64,000 bases of DNA, taken from contig CAXXJE010000002.1 of NCBI GenBank assembly GCA_963675055.2, forward strand, positions 186,001-250,000, written 5' to 3'. Below, one piece after another: positions 15,984 to 23,718 of the stretch. Positions within the stretch are counted from its first letter, which is position 1, and every line of letters starts with the position of its first letter. Source of the stretch: PGYT01 sp963675055 (GTDB taxonomy: Bacteria; Bacteroidota; Ignavibacteria; Ignavibacteriales; Melioribacteraceae). The notes below the pieces were generated by a model. The model was not told the origin of the DNA, ran no database searches, and was given only the letters and a program-made list of their open reading frames with translations. The position numbers were made by a program, and so were the translations under genes.

Positions 15984-18853
15984 TGAAAAACAGATTATAT
16001 CTAATAATAAAAGTAAATACTGTTCTTGTATTGATACTCTTTTCTGCGGCGCTTGTTTGTGCAAAATCCGACAAGAAAAATGCCATTCGTCAAAGAATAG
16101 CGTTTGATTCCGACTGGTTGTTTGCATTAGGTAATGCCTGCGATGCTTCGGAAGATTTCAATAACGGAACGAGTTACTTTTCGTACCTTGCTAAAGCCGG
16201 TTTCGGTGACGGCGCTGCCGCTCCCGGATTCGATGACCGCGCCTGGCGAAATCAAAATCTTCCACACGACTGGTGTGTTGAACTTCCCTTTGATTCCACT
16301 GCTGGTCACAGTCATGGTTATAAGGCGCTTGGGAGGGACTTTCCGGAAAACAGTATCGGCTGGTACCGAAAGAAGTTTATTATCCCGAAAGATGATTTCG
16401 GACGTAATATTTCTATAGAATTTGACGGGGTGTATCGCAACTCCGTTGTCTGGGTAAATGGATTTTATCTCGGCACTGAGGAAAGCGGATGTACCAGCTT
16501 TGCATACGACATCACTGACTACCTTCACTATGGCGGAACAAATGTAATAGCCGTTCGAGTTGATGCAACAATGGAAGAGGGGTGGTTTTATGAAGGTGCC
16601 GGTATATACAGGCATGTCTGGCTTACAAAAACATCACCTTTGCATGTCGATCGTTACGGTACATTTATAAAGACCGGATTCGCAAATGGTAAAGCCGAAG
16701 TGACCATACAAACCACTATTGTAAATGAGTCAGATAAAACAGTGAGCTTCGGCATAGAAGAGAATATAATTGATGAAAAGGGAAAGTCTGTTTCGACCGG
16801 ATCACTTAAAAACTTACAAATTGGGTCCGGGGCATCCGGCGAGTTTACAACATCATATAAGGTAGATAATCCAAAACTCTGGTCCCTTGAATCCCCGACA
16901 CTCCACCAACTTCAAACAGTTATCAGAAGTAATGGAAAAGTTGTAGATAAATATGAAACTACCTTTGGAATCCGCACAATACGTTTTGATCCTGACAGTG
17001 GATTCTTTTTAAACGATAAGAATGTAAAGATATTAGGAACGAATAATCATCAGGATCATGCCGGAGTTGGAGCAGCTATTCCCGATGCTCTCCAGGATTT
17101 CAGAATTAGACGACTAAAAAAAATGGGCAGTAATGCGATAAGGACTTCACATAATCCTCCGACTCCCGAATTACTTGATGCCTGCGACAGACTTGGTATG
17201 CTTGTATTAAACGAGAACAGGCTGATGGGAACGAACAAAGAACATCTTTCACTTCTTGAACAGTTTATTAAACGGGACCGCAATCATCCGTCAATTATTA
17301 TCTGGTCACTTGGAAATGAAGAATGGGCGATTGAGTTAGATGACCTCGGCATCAGAATTACTAAGACCATGCAGGACTTCGCACACAGGTTGGATTCAAC
17401 CCGTCCGATTACAGTCGGATTGAGCGGAGGTTGGGATAACGGAATCGGTTCTGTTACAGATATTATCGGTTACAATTATATTCGACACGGAGATATTGAC
17501 GGACACCACAAAAACTTCCCATGGCAGCCCGGAGTTGGAACAGAAGAAACCACAGCAAGCGGAACACGAGGCATATACTTTACAAATGCGGACAAGGCCT
17601 ATATGGCTCAGGGAGATTTTACTTCCCAGTATGGCGGTGTCGAATTCGGATGGAAGTATTACGACGCAAGACAGTTTCTCGCGGGATTGTTTTACTGGAC
17701 CGGCTTCGACTATCGTGGAGAACCTAACCCATATGGCTGGCCGCAGGTAACTTCTCAATTCGGATTAATGGATGTATGCGGTTTCCCAAAAGATGCGTTC
17801 TTCTACCTTAAATCCTGGTGGGTAGATGAACCTTATCTTCAAATCACTCCTCACTGGAACTGGAGTGAATTTGAATTAAAGCAAATTCCGGTTAGTGTCT
17901 TCGGAAACGTTGATGAAGTTGAGTTGTTTTTAAACGACGAGACTCTGGGCAGAAAAACGATGGAACGAAACGGACATCTTTCATGGGATGTAAGTTATTC
18001 GCCGGGTATACTATCCGCAGTCGGATATAAAGACGGCAGCAAAATACTTGCAAACAAGGTTTCTACTACGGGGCAGCCTGCTGCAATTAAGATGTCCGCT
18101 GACCGGAATTCAATTGAAGCTGATGGGAAAGATATTGCTGTTATAACTGTCAGTGTTGAAGATGCTGATGGACTTACAGTACCCACAGCAAGTAATGAAA
18201 TATATTTTGAAGTTGAAGGTCCGGGTAAAATTATAGGTGTCGGCAACGGAGATCCGTCAAGTCATGAGGCGGACAAATTTCTAAAAACTATTATAACTGT
18301 CGACATTACAGAATTAAGGGAATTACCCGTCGATGGTTTTAATAATCGTGATGAAACTTCTGATAATTTCGATGATTCACAATGGATACCGGCGTTTACT
18401 AATGAAGGTGACTGGCGTGATTATAAAGATTCCATTATTGTTCTCAGGGGTACAATTGATCTTCCGGAATTTAATGACGAAACCGAAGTAAATCTTTTTA
18501 CAAAAAGCATAGTTGAGAATCAGACTATTTATATCAACGGACATAAAATTGCATCCGACATTGAAAGAGATGATCCGGATCAGTCTTACAGACTCACACA
18601 CGACATTCTAAAGCAAGGTCGTAATGTTTACGCCGTAACAGGCAAACGGTTTAGAAAAACGCATCAATATGATGAGCCGAACAGAGATCCGGGATTGCTA
18701 CAGTTAATATATCCCGCGGAACAGTGGAGAAGAAAAGTATTTAACGGACTTGCACAAGTTATCATACAATCCGATAAAGATGCGGGCAGCATCCAGCTTT
18801 CTGCTTCGTCAAAAGGAATTAAGAAAGCAACAATAGGAGTTGAATCCAGGTGA
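15983..18853 (+). CDS. GH2 beta-galactosidase-like glycosidase
   Basis: A 956-residue exported glycoside hydrolase family 2 protein. After a signal peptide (about 1-28) come the sugar-binding jelly roll (about 75-220), an immunoglobulin-like domain, and the TIM barrel (about 345-620). The barrel has the SNAIRTSHNPP motif, the acid/base Glu in WSLGNEEW (about 443), and a probable nucleophile Glu in the GTEETTASGTRG segment (about 518). The C-terminal part has a DUF4982-like domain, an invasin-type Ig domain (about 700-770) and a further beta-sandwich. Beta-galactosidase is the usual activity of this architecture. The start overlaps the GH31 stop by one base, so the pair is translationally coupled. 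Confidence 0.92.
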   Translation: MKNRLYLIIKVNTVLVLILFSAALVCAKSDKKNAIRQRIAFDSDWLFALGNACDASEDFNNGTSYFSYLAKAGFGDGAAAPGFDDRAWRNQNLPHDWCVELPFDSTAGHSHGYKALGRDFPENSIGWYRKKFIIPKDDFGRNISIEFDGVYRNSVVWVNGFYLGTEESGCTSFAYDITDYLHYGGTNVIAVRVDATMEEGWFYEGAGIYRHVWLTKTSPLHVDRYGTFIKTGFANGKAEVTIQTTIVNESDKTVSFGIEENIIDEKGKSVSTGSLKNLQIGSGASGEFTTSYKVDNPKLWSLESPTLHQLQTVIRSNGKVVDKYETTFGIRTIRFDPDSGFFLNDKNVKILGTNNHQDHAGVGAAIPDALQDFRIRRLKKMGSNAIRTSHNPPTPELLDACDRLGMLVLNENRLMGTNKEHLSLLEQFIKRDRNHPSIIIWSLGNEEWAIELDDLGIRITKTMQDFAHRLDSTRPITVGLSGGWDNGIGSVTDIIGYNYIRHGDIDGHHKNFPWQPGVGTEETTASGTRGIYFTNADKAYMAQGDFTSQYGGVEFGWKYYDARQFLAGLFYWTGFDYRGEPNPYGWPQVTSQFGLMDVCGFPKDAFFYLKSWWVDEPYLQITPHWNWSEFELKQIPVSVFGNVDEVELFLNDETLGRKTMERNGHLSWDVSYSPGILSAVGYKDGSKILANKVSTTGQPAAIKMSADRNSIEADGKDIAVITVSVEDADGLTVPTASNEIYFEVEGPGKIIGVGNGDPSSHEADKFLKTIITVDITELRELPVDGFNNRDETSDNFDDSQWIPAFTNEGDWRDYKDSIIVLRGTIDLPEFNDETEVNLFTKSIVENQTIYINGHKIASDIERDDPDQSYRLTHDILKQGRNVYAVTGKRFRKTHQYDEPNRDPGLLQLIYPAEQWRRKVFNGLAQVIIQSDKDAGSIQLSASSKGIKKATIGVESR

Positions 18854-18886
18854 GTCTATTATTCAAGATGTATATAGTTTTGAACC

Positions 18887-18915
18887 AATTATGTTTGGGA
18901 AACACAAACATAATT
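18887..18915. terminator. Hairpin after the GH29-GH31-GH2 operon
   Basis: An 11-bp perfect stem (AATTATGTTTG and CAAACATAATT) with a 7-base loop, 33 bases after the GH2 stop. Only a short T run follows, so a terminator or mRNA-stabilising role is likely rather than certain. Confidence 0.5.
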
Positions 18916-19047
18916 TTAATGGAAATGACTGATAATACTGGTTAATTGAGTTTTTAAACATAGACAATTTGTTAATGGTGGAACCGAGTGTTATTTTTCA
19001 ATAGCCATGATTCTGCTGTGACCTATTACTGATTTATCGGAGGCGAA

Positions 19048-19740
19048 ATGCCACACTGGTTAAAGGATACTATCAAAAACGTTTCAACTGACTGCGTTAT
19101 TTTCGGATTCGAGAATTCGGCTCTCGAAATATTGTTGTACAAAAGAGCAAGAAATCCCAACAAAGGGGACTGGGCACTGCCCGGTGGATTTTTAAAAAAC
19201 GGTGAACTGATTGTTGAAGCTGCAGAGCGGATTTTAGAGTCGACTACAGGTCTTAACGACATTTATCTTGAGGAAGTAGGTGTCTTTGACGAGATCAACC
19301 GATTCCCTTCCTGGCGTGTTTTTACTATCGCATACTTTGCATTGATAAGTCCGGAAAATTACCAGCTTATTACTTCAAGTGTCGATTCAATGGAAGCGAA
19401 ATGGTTTAAAATCGATGATCTCCCCGAACTACCCTGGGATCACAAACATATTATTGATGTTGCTCTAAAAAAACTCAGATCTAGAGTATTGAACAAACCG
19501 GTTGGTTTTGAGCTACTCAGTAATAAATTTACGTTACCACAACTTCAAATTCTATATGAAGTGATTCTTGGCAGAGAATTGGATAAAAGAAATTTCCGCA
19601 AGAAAATTATGAGTATGAACCTGCTTAAAAAACTGGATGAAAAGGATTCAAAGAATAAAAGACGGGCTGCTTATCTTTATAAATTCGACAAGATCAACTA
19701 CAATAAACTTGTGCGTAAGGGATTCAACTTCGAATTATAA
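19048..19740 (+). CDS. Nudix-related winged-helix sugar regulator (NrtR/AraR-like)
   Basis: A 230-residue cytosolic protein. Residues 1-140 fold like a Nudix hydrolase (ILLYKRARNPNKGDWALPGG). The Nudix box is degenerate: GGFLKNGE keeps its Gly and Glu, but the REuxEE core reads RILESTTG, so the catalytic glutamates are gone. Residues about 150-230 form a winged helix (LPQLQILYEVILGRELDKRN, ending with RKGFNFEL). This is the NrtR-type build, used in Bacteroidota as an effector-binding repressor of sugar genes such as arabinose or xylose loci. It lies between two glycosidase groups that share an inverted-repeat motif upstream. A GGAGG ribosome site precedes the start. Confidence 0.85.
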   Translation: MPHWLKDTIKNVSTDCVIFGFENSALEILLYKRARNPNKGDWALPGGFLKNGELIVEAAERILESTTGLNDIYLEEVGVFDEINRFPSWRVFTIAYFALISPENYQLITSSVDSMEAKWFKIDDLPELPWDHKHIIDVALKKLRSRVLNKPVGFELLSNKFTLPQLQILYEVILGRELDKRNFRKKIMSMNLLKKLDEKDSKNKRRAAYLYKFDKINYNKLVRKGFNFEL

Positions 19741-19745
19741 CTAAC

Positions 19746-19768
19746 CCTGCCGGAGTTCAACCGGCAGG
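19746..19768. terminator. Bidirectional terminator between regulator and GH13
   Basis: An 8-bp perfect GC-rich stem (CCTGCCGG and CCGGCAGG) with a 7-base loop in the 54-base gap between convergent genes. ATTTAACCTT follows on the plus strand. Confidence 0.7.
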
Positions 19769-19794
19769 ATTTAACCTTAACACAGGTTTCACAA

Positions 19795-21567
19795 CTACTT
19801 CACAATTTTATAAATTGAGTATGTTTGTTCCGGAACTTTGACTATGTACTTCCCTTGAGAAAAACTAATCTCGGATTCATTCCCGAATAACAAAGTATAA
19901 TCTTTTGCCTCTAAATTCAGAGAGAACTCTGCTGTTTCCTTTCGTGAAGCCGGATTAAATACCGCCAGAATAACTTCATCCCCTGCTGCCCGTGCAAATA
20001 CGAACGGGTATTTATTTTTCTTTGCGTAGACCGGTACAAATTCAGCATATGCAGCTAATGCAGGCTCCGATTTTTTCAACTCTATTAAACCACGAACCTT
20101 GTTTAATAAAGAATTACTTTCATTCTGCTGATCTTCAACGTTCGGTGCATCCTCTGAGGAATCAACAGGAAGATATAGCTTCTCGGAATCCGCAGTAGAA
20201 AATCCAAGATTCTTTCCACTTGTCCATTGCATTGGTGTTCTTGCACCGGCACGCGGTTTATATGCCCCTTCTACATATGGATTTCCGTACAATTGTCTCA
20301 TTCCGATTTCATTGCCATAATAAATAAACGGTATACCGGGCATTGCTAATGAAAACGCAAAAATCATTTCCAGTTCTTCATCTGTCCGGTTTATATTCAG
20401 TCTGGACAGGTCGTGGTTTCCAAGCGGAAGCAGTATATACCCGTTACCGTACGTCTTGTTGTATTGATCCATATACATGGTCAGAAAGTCTGTTATATTC
20501 CCCTTGCCTTCTTTATCGAAGAAACTGTTCCCCTCGGAATAACCGTTTAAAATTCTCCAGCTTTCTTTTTGCAGCAGGTCATTATATCCTGAAAACCAGT
20601 GATAAAAATCGGCATGAAAACCTCCGCCATTAAGTGCTGATTCAGGATGAGACCACTCTGCAACCATAAAGGCTTCCGGATAATCCTCTTTAAATATATC
20701 CCGAATACTATTCCAGAATATTTTAGTCCCTTCGTCTCTAGTACTATAGAACTGGTCGTTCCCTGTTATATTTGCATTCTTAACAAGAGCTCCGGCCATA
20801 TCAGCCCTGAATCCGTCGGCCCCCATATCCATCCAGAAGCGAAGCATTTTCTTTAATTCTTTTTGAAGCTCAAGTATATCGTGATGATCGATCGGGAGCA
20901 TCCAGTCTTCTTCAGGTTTAGCAAAACCATAATTCAATGCAGGCTGATTCCAATAGAAATTACGCATAAACTGACCGTTGCGTCTGCTATAACCTTTAAT
21001 AAAGGAATCCCTGTAAGCATCCGGCGGATTCAGCCATGTATTGTTAGTCCAGATATACCAGTTCGAATACTTGTTCATTTCCTGCTTGGCTGATTCCTGA
21101 AACCATGGATGGTCTATACTCGAATAACTAATTACATAGTCAAAAAGTATTCTAAGACCGCGCTCATCAGCTTCATCGAACATTCGTGCTGCGTCCTCAT
21201 TTGTGCCATACCTGGGCGCAACCTTGTAGTAATCGGATACGTCGTAACCAGCATCGTTAAAAGGTGATTCGAAAAAGGGATTTATCCAGATACCGTCAAC
21301 ACCCAGACTTTTAACATAATCCAGCTTTTCGATAATTCCCTCAAGATCTCCAATACCGTCACCATTTGTATCATAGAAAGTCTGGGGATATATTTGATAA
21401 AAGACTGCGTTATTCAACCACCCGGGACAATCAGGGATTTTATACTCCCCGGTAATCACCGCAGAATTAACCGAGTATTCATCCTGAGCATAATTGTTGC
21501 CGGAAACTGCCGCAGCAAGAACAACTGCGGAGAATACTATTTTAAGTAAATTTCTATTTGATTTCAT
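19795..21567 (-). CDS. Exported GH13 alpha-amylase-family enzyme with altered region I
   Basis: A 590-residue protein with a signal peptide (about 1-27) and a GH13 barrel beginning FYQIYPQTFYDTNGDGIGD. The calcium-loop DTNGDGIGD motif and the catalytic residues are present: nucleophile Asp in DGFRADMAG (about 253), acid/base Glu in VAEWSHPE (about 302), and the transition-state Asp in LGNHDLSR (about 386). Region I, normally DxxxNH, reads DYVISYSS, so the Asn-His pair that contacts subsite -1 is Ser-Tyr. The GIPFIYYGNEIGM segment resembles oligo-1,6-glucosidase or trehalose synthase-type enzymes. It probably acts on alpha-gluco-oligosaccharides in the periplasm, with unusual specificity. It is convergent with the Nudix-type regulator. 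Confidence 0.9.
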   Translation of the reverse strand: MKSNRNLLKIVFSAVVLAAAVSGNNYAQDEYSVNSAVITGEYKIPDCPGWLNNAVFYQIYPQTFYDTNGDGIGDLEGIIEKLDYVKSLGVDGIWINPFFESPFNDAGYDVSDYYKVAPRYGTNEDAARMFDEADERGLRILFDYVISYSSIDHPWFQESAKQEMNKYSNWYIWTNNTWLNPPDAYRDSFIKGYSRRNGQFMRNFYWNQPALNYGFAKPEEDWMLPIDHHDILELQKELKKMLRFWMDMGADGFRADMAGALVKNANITGNDQFYSTRDEGTKIFWNSIRDIFKEDYPEAFMVAEWSHPESALNGGGFHADFYHWFSGYNDLLQKESWRILNGYSEGNSFFDKEGKGNITDFLTMYMDQYNKTYGNGYILLPLGNHDLSRLNINRTDEELEMIFAFSLAMPGIPFIYYGNEIGMRQLYGNPYVEGAYKPRAGARTPMQWTSGKNLGFSTADSEKLYLPVDSSEDAPNVEDQQNESNSLLNKVRGLIELKKSEPALAAYAEFVPVYAKKNKYPFVFARAAGDEVILAVFNPASRKETAEFSLNLEAKDYTLLFGNESEISFSQGKYIVKVPEQTYSIYKIVK

Positions 21568-21608
21568 ATTACACTAATAAATAATTGATTAACTACAATT
21601 TAATTAAA

Positions 21609-21638
21609 GCCCTGCTGCCAGAGTTATAACAACAGGGC
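21609..21638 (-). terminator. Second hairpin downstream of the duplicated T9SS gene
   Basis: Arms GCCCTGCTG and CAACAGGGC (one wobble). Reading leftward it is followed by TTTAATTAAATTG, as expected for a terminator serving the leftward gene ending at 21770. Confidence 0.5.
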
Positions 21639-21726
21639 GTTGGGAGAATGTGAGAAAATTTTAGACCGGCTATAATCAACCCTGCCTAGATCGAAAAGAG
21701 TTTTACCGGCTCAAACAAATTTTAAC

Positions 21727-21746
21727 CCGGTTCCTTTTGGAACCGG
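21727..21746 (-). terminator. Terminator after the duplicated T9SS gene
   Basis: An 8-bp perfect stem (CCGGTTCC and GGAACCGG) with a TTTT loop on the plus strand, 23 bases beyond the leftward stop codon. A T-rich stretch (GTTAAAATTTGTTT) follows on the minus strand. Confidence 0.65.
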
Positions 21747-21769
21747 ATTAAATTAAGGTGAGGGAAAAC

Positions 21770-23602
21770 TTACTTAATCAGCAGCATTTTTCTCGTGTCA
21801 ACAGTGTTATTTGTAATAAGCTGATAGAAGTATGTACCGCTCGATAATCGTGATGCATCAAACGATACTTTATAAGTTCCGGCAGAAACATTTTCATTTT
21901 GAATTAATGAAGCTACTTCCCTTCCGATAACATCAAATACTCTCAGTGTAACATTACTTTCCTGAGGTAATGAGAACGATATTGTTGTAGACGGGTTAAA
22001 CGGATTCGGGTAGTTCTGTTCCAATGCATAATCCATAGGAATAGTGCCAACAGGCTCGAATACATCCGTTGGGATTTCACTGGAAACAGCTGCAAATGAA
22101 TCGCCAATACGAATTTCGTCAAAAATCAAACGAACATCTGCGCCATCACCACCGAATTCCAAAGCTATATTATCAATACCGTTTGTTAAGGTAGAGTTTC
22201 TCGCTACATCTGCATCGGCTGTATCGGGTTCTGCCGACGGATCCGGATCAATCCACATGAATGTTCTCGCTGCATCTGTTGCATTTCCCGGCATATCTAT
22301 TCTTGCTACAAGCCATACAGGTCCGCCCAGTATTTCCACAGCCGACAGATCGTCACCTGCATTTCCCGGCCAACCGCTGCCGCAAGTAAATACCGGTGTA
22401 TCTGCTCCTCCGCCTTTACCGATTGCTAATACTTCAGTTGTTCCGTCATAAAGTTTAACCATGAAATATGTATTGCCGACAGGTAGTGGTTCTTTAACAT
22501 CCAGCAGATAACTGACCCAATAAGAAGCACCGGCAGTATTTGGATATAGCTGTGCCAGAGGTCTTTTGTAACGATTATGATCCGACCACATACCGTTTTT
22601 TACAACCTGTAGATGAATTGTATCGTGTGGTACTTCCCAGTTTAAGTCTGCATAAGCAAATCTGTTATTGCCTACAGTTACTAAGCCTTCTATTCCACCT
22701 TCTTCATCATTGACCCATGGTCCTCCGAAACCGTTTGCAGCGCTACCCTTTCCGGCAAGTGTAGTTACCAGGTAATCAAATGATTCCCGGGCAACTGTCC
22801 CTGCAGGTGATTCTGCAGTTAGATCAGTAAATGAAGTAGCAATTGTAATTTCGTCAAAAATCAAACGAACATCTGCGCCATCACCACCGAATTCCAAAGC
22901 TATATTATCAATACCGTTTGTTAAGGTAGAGTTTCTCGCTACATCTGCATCGGCTGTATCGGGTTCTGCCGACGGATCCGGATCAATCCACATGAATGTT
23001 CTCGCTGCATCTGTTGCATTTCCCGGCATATCTATTCTTGCTACAAGCCATACAGGTCCGCCCAGTATTTCCACAGCCGACAGATCGTCACCTGCATTTC
23101 CCGGCCAACCGCTGCCGCAAGTAAATACCGGTGTATCTGCTCCTCCGCCTTTACCGATTGCTAATACTTCAGTTGTTCCGTCATAAAGTTTAACCATGAA
23201 ATATGTATTGCCGACAGGTAGTGGTTCTTTAACATCCAGCAGATAACTGACCCAATAAGAAGCACCGGCAGTATTTGGATATAGCTGTGCCAGAGGTCTT
23301 TTGTAACGATTATGATCCGACCACATACCGTTTTTTACAACCTGTAGATGAATTGTATCGTGTGGTACTTCCCAGTTTAAGTCTGCATAAGCAAATCTGT
23401 TATTGCCTACAGTTACTAAGCCTTCTATTCCACCTTCTTCATCATTGACCCATGGTCCTCCGAAACCGTTTGCAGCACTACCCTTTCCGGCAAGTGTAGT
23501 CAATGAGTAATCGAATGACTCAATTGCAGATAGCTGTCCAAAGGATGTTGAAGTCAGTATCAGTATAAAAATGAGACTCTTAATAGTAGTCCTAATTAGC
23601 AT
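21770..23602 (-). CDS. T9SS-sorted protein with two near-identical tandem LamG-like domains
   Basis: A 610-residue secreted protein with a signal peptide (1-22) and two copies of a domain of about 220 residues, each running from TTLAGKGSAANGFGGPWVND to VRLIFDEI. They are identical apart from linker residues and lie 245 residues apart. The all-beta, concanavalin-like pattern suggests carbohydrate binding, but no family is certain. Residues about 530-610 are a T9SS sorting domain (QNYPNPFNPSTT, FDVIGREVAS, DTRKMLLIK). The AGGAGG ribosome site is strong. It lies 116 bases after the leftward GH31 and may share its transcript. A surface glycan-binding role for the neighbouring uptake system is inferred. 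Confidence 0.88.
   Translation of the reverse strand: MLIRTTIKSLIFILILTSTSFGQLSAIESFDYSLTTLAGKGSAANGFGGPWVNDEEGGIEGLVTVGNNRFAYADLNWEVPHDTIHLQVVKNGMWSDHNRYKRPLAQLYPNTAGASYWVSYLLDVKEPLPVGNTYFMVKLYDGTTEVLAIGKGGGADTPVFTCGSGWPGNAGDDLSAVEILGGPVWLVARIDMPGNATDAARTFMWIDPDPSAEPDTADADVARNSTLTNGIDNIALEFGGDGADVRLIFDEITIATSFTDLTAESPAGTVARESFDYLVTTLAGKGSAANGFGGPWVNDEEGGIEGLVTVGNNRFAYADLNWEVPHDTIHLQVVKNGMWSDHNRYKRPLAQLYPNTAGASYWVSYLLDVKEPLPVGNTYFMVKLYDGTTEVLAIGKGGGADTPVFTCGSGWPGNAGDDLSAVEILGGPVWLVARIDMPGNATDAARTFMWIDPDPSAEPDTADADVARNSTLTNGIDNIALEFGGDGADVRLIFDEIRIGDSFAAVSSEIPTDVFEPVGTIPMDYALEQNYPNPFNPSTTISFSLPQESNVTLRVFDVIGREVASLIQNENVSAGTYKVSFDASRLSSGTYFYQLITNNTVDTRKMLLIK
22112..22765. repeat. Copy 1 of a 735-base-spaced direct repeat
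   Basis: About 654 bases that match 22847-23500 at a constant offset of 735 bases with no indel. By eye only one substitution was found in the body (22742 against 23477). The offset equals 245 codons, so the reading frame is kept. Confidence 0.93.
22847..23500. repeat. Copy 2 of a 735-base-spaced direct repeat
   Basis: The partner of 22112-22765 inside the same gene. Near-identity at synonymous positions shows a very recent duplication or ongoing gene conversion; an assembly artefact would also look like this. Confidence 0.93.
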
Positions 23603-23718
23603 AGATATTCCTCCTAAGTTATTTTGAATTTTTTAGCCGGATGTGCCAACAATTATCCAGCTAACTTATTTAATTATGTGTGATTGTATTAGAAAAGAAA
23701 TTCCTCTCTTTGATTACA

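Noticed and set aside
16127..16615. 162-codon leftward open frame inside the GH2 gene
   Set aside because: It is antisense to conserved GH2 sequence and shows no domain or ribosome site.
22044..23186. Two rightward open frames with identical segments
   Set aside because: They are antisense to the duplicated LamG-like domains; their identity only reflects the repeat.
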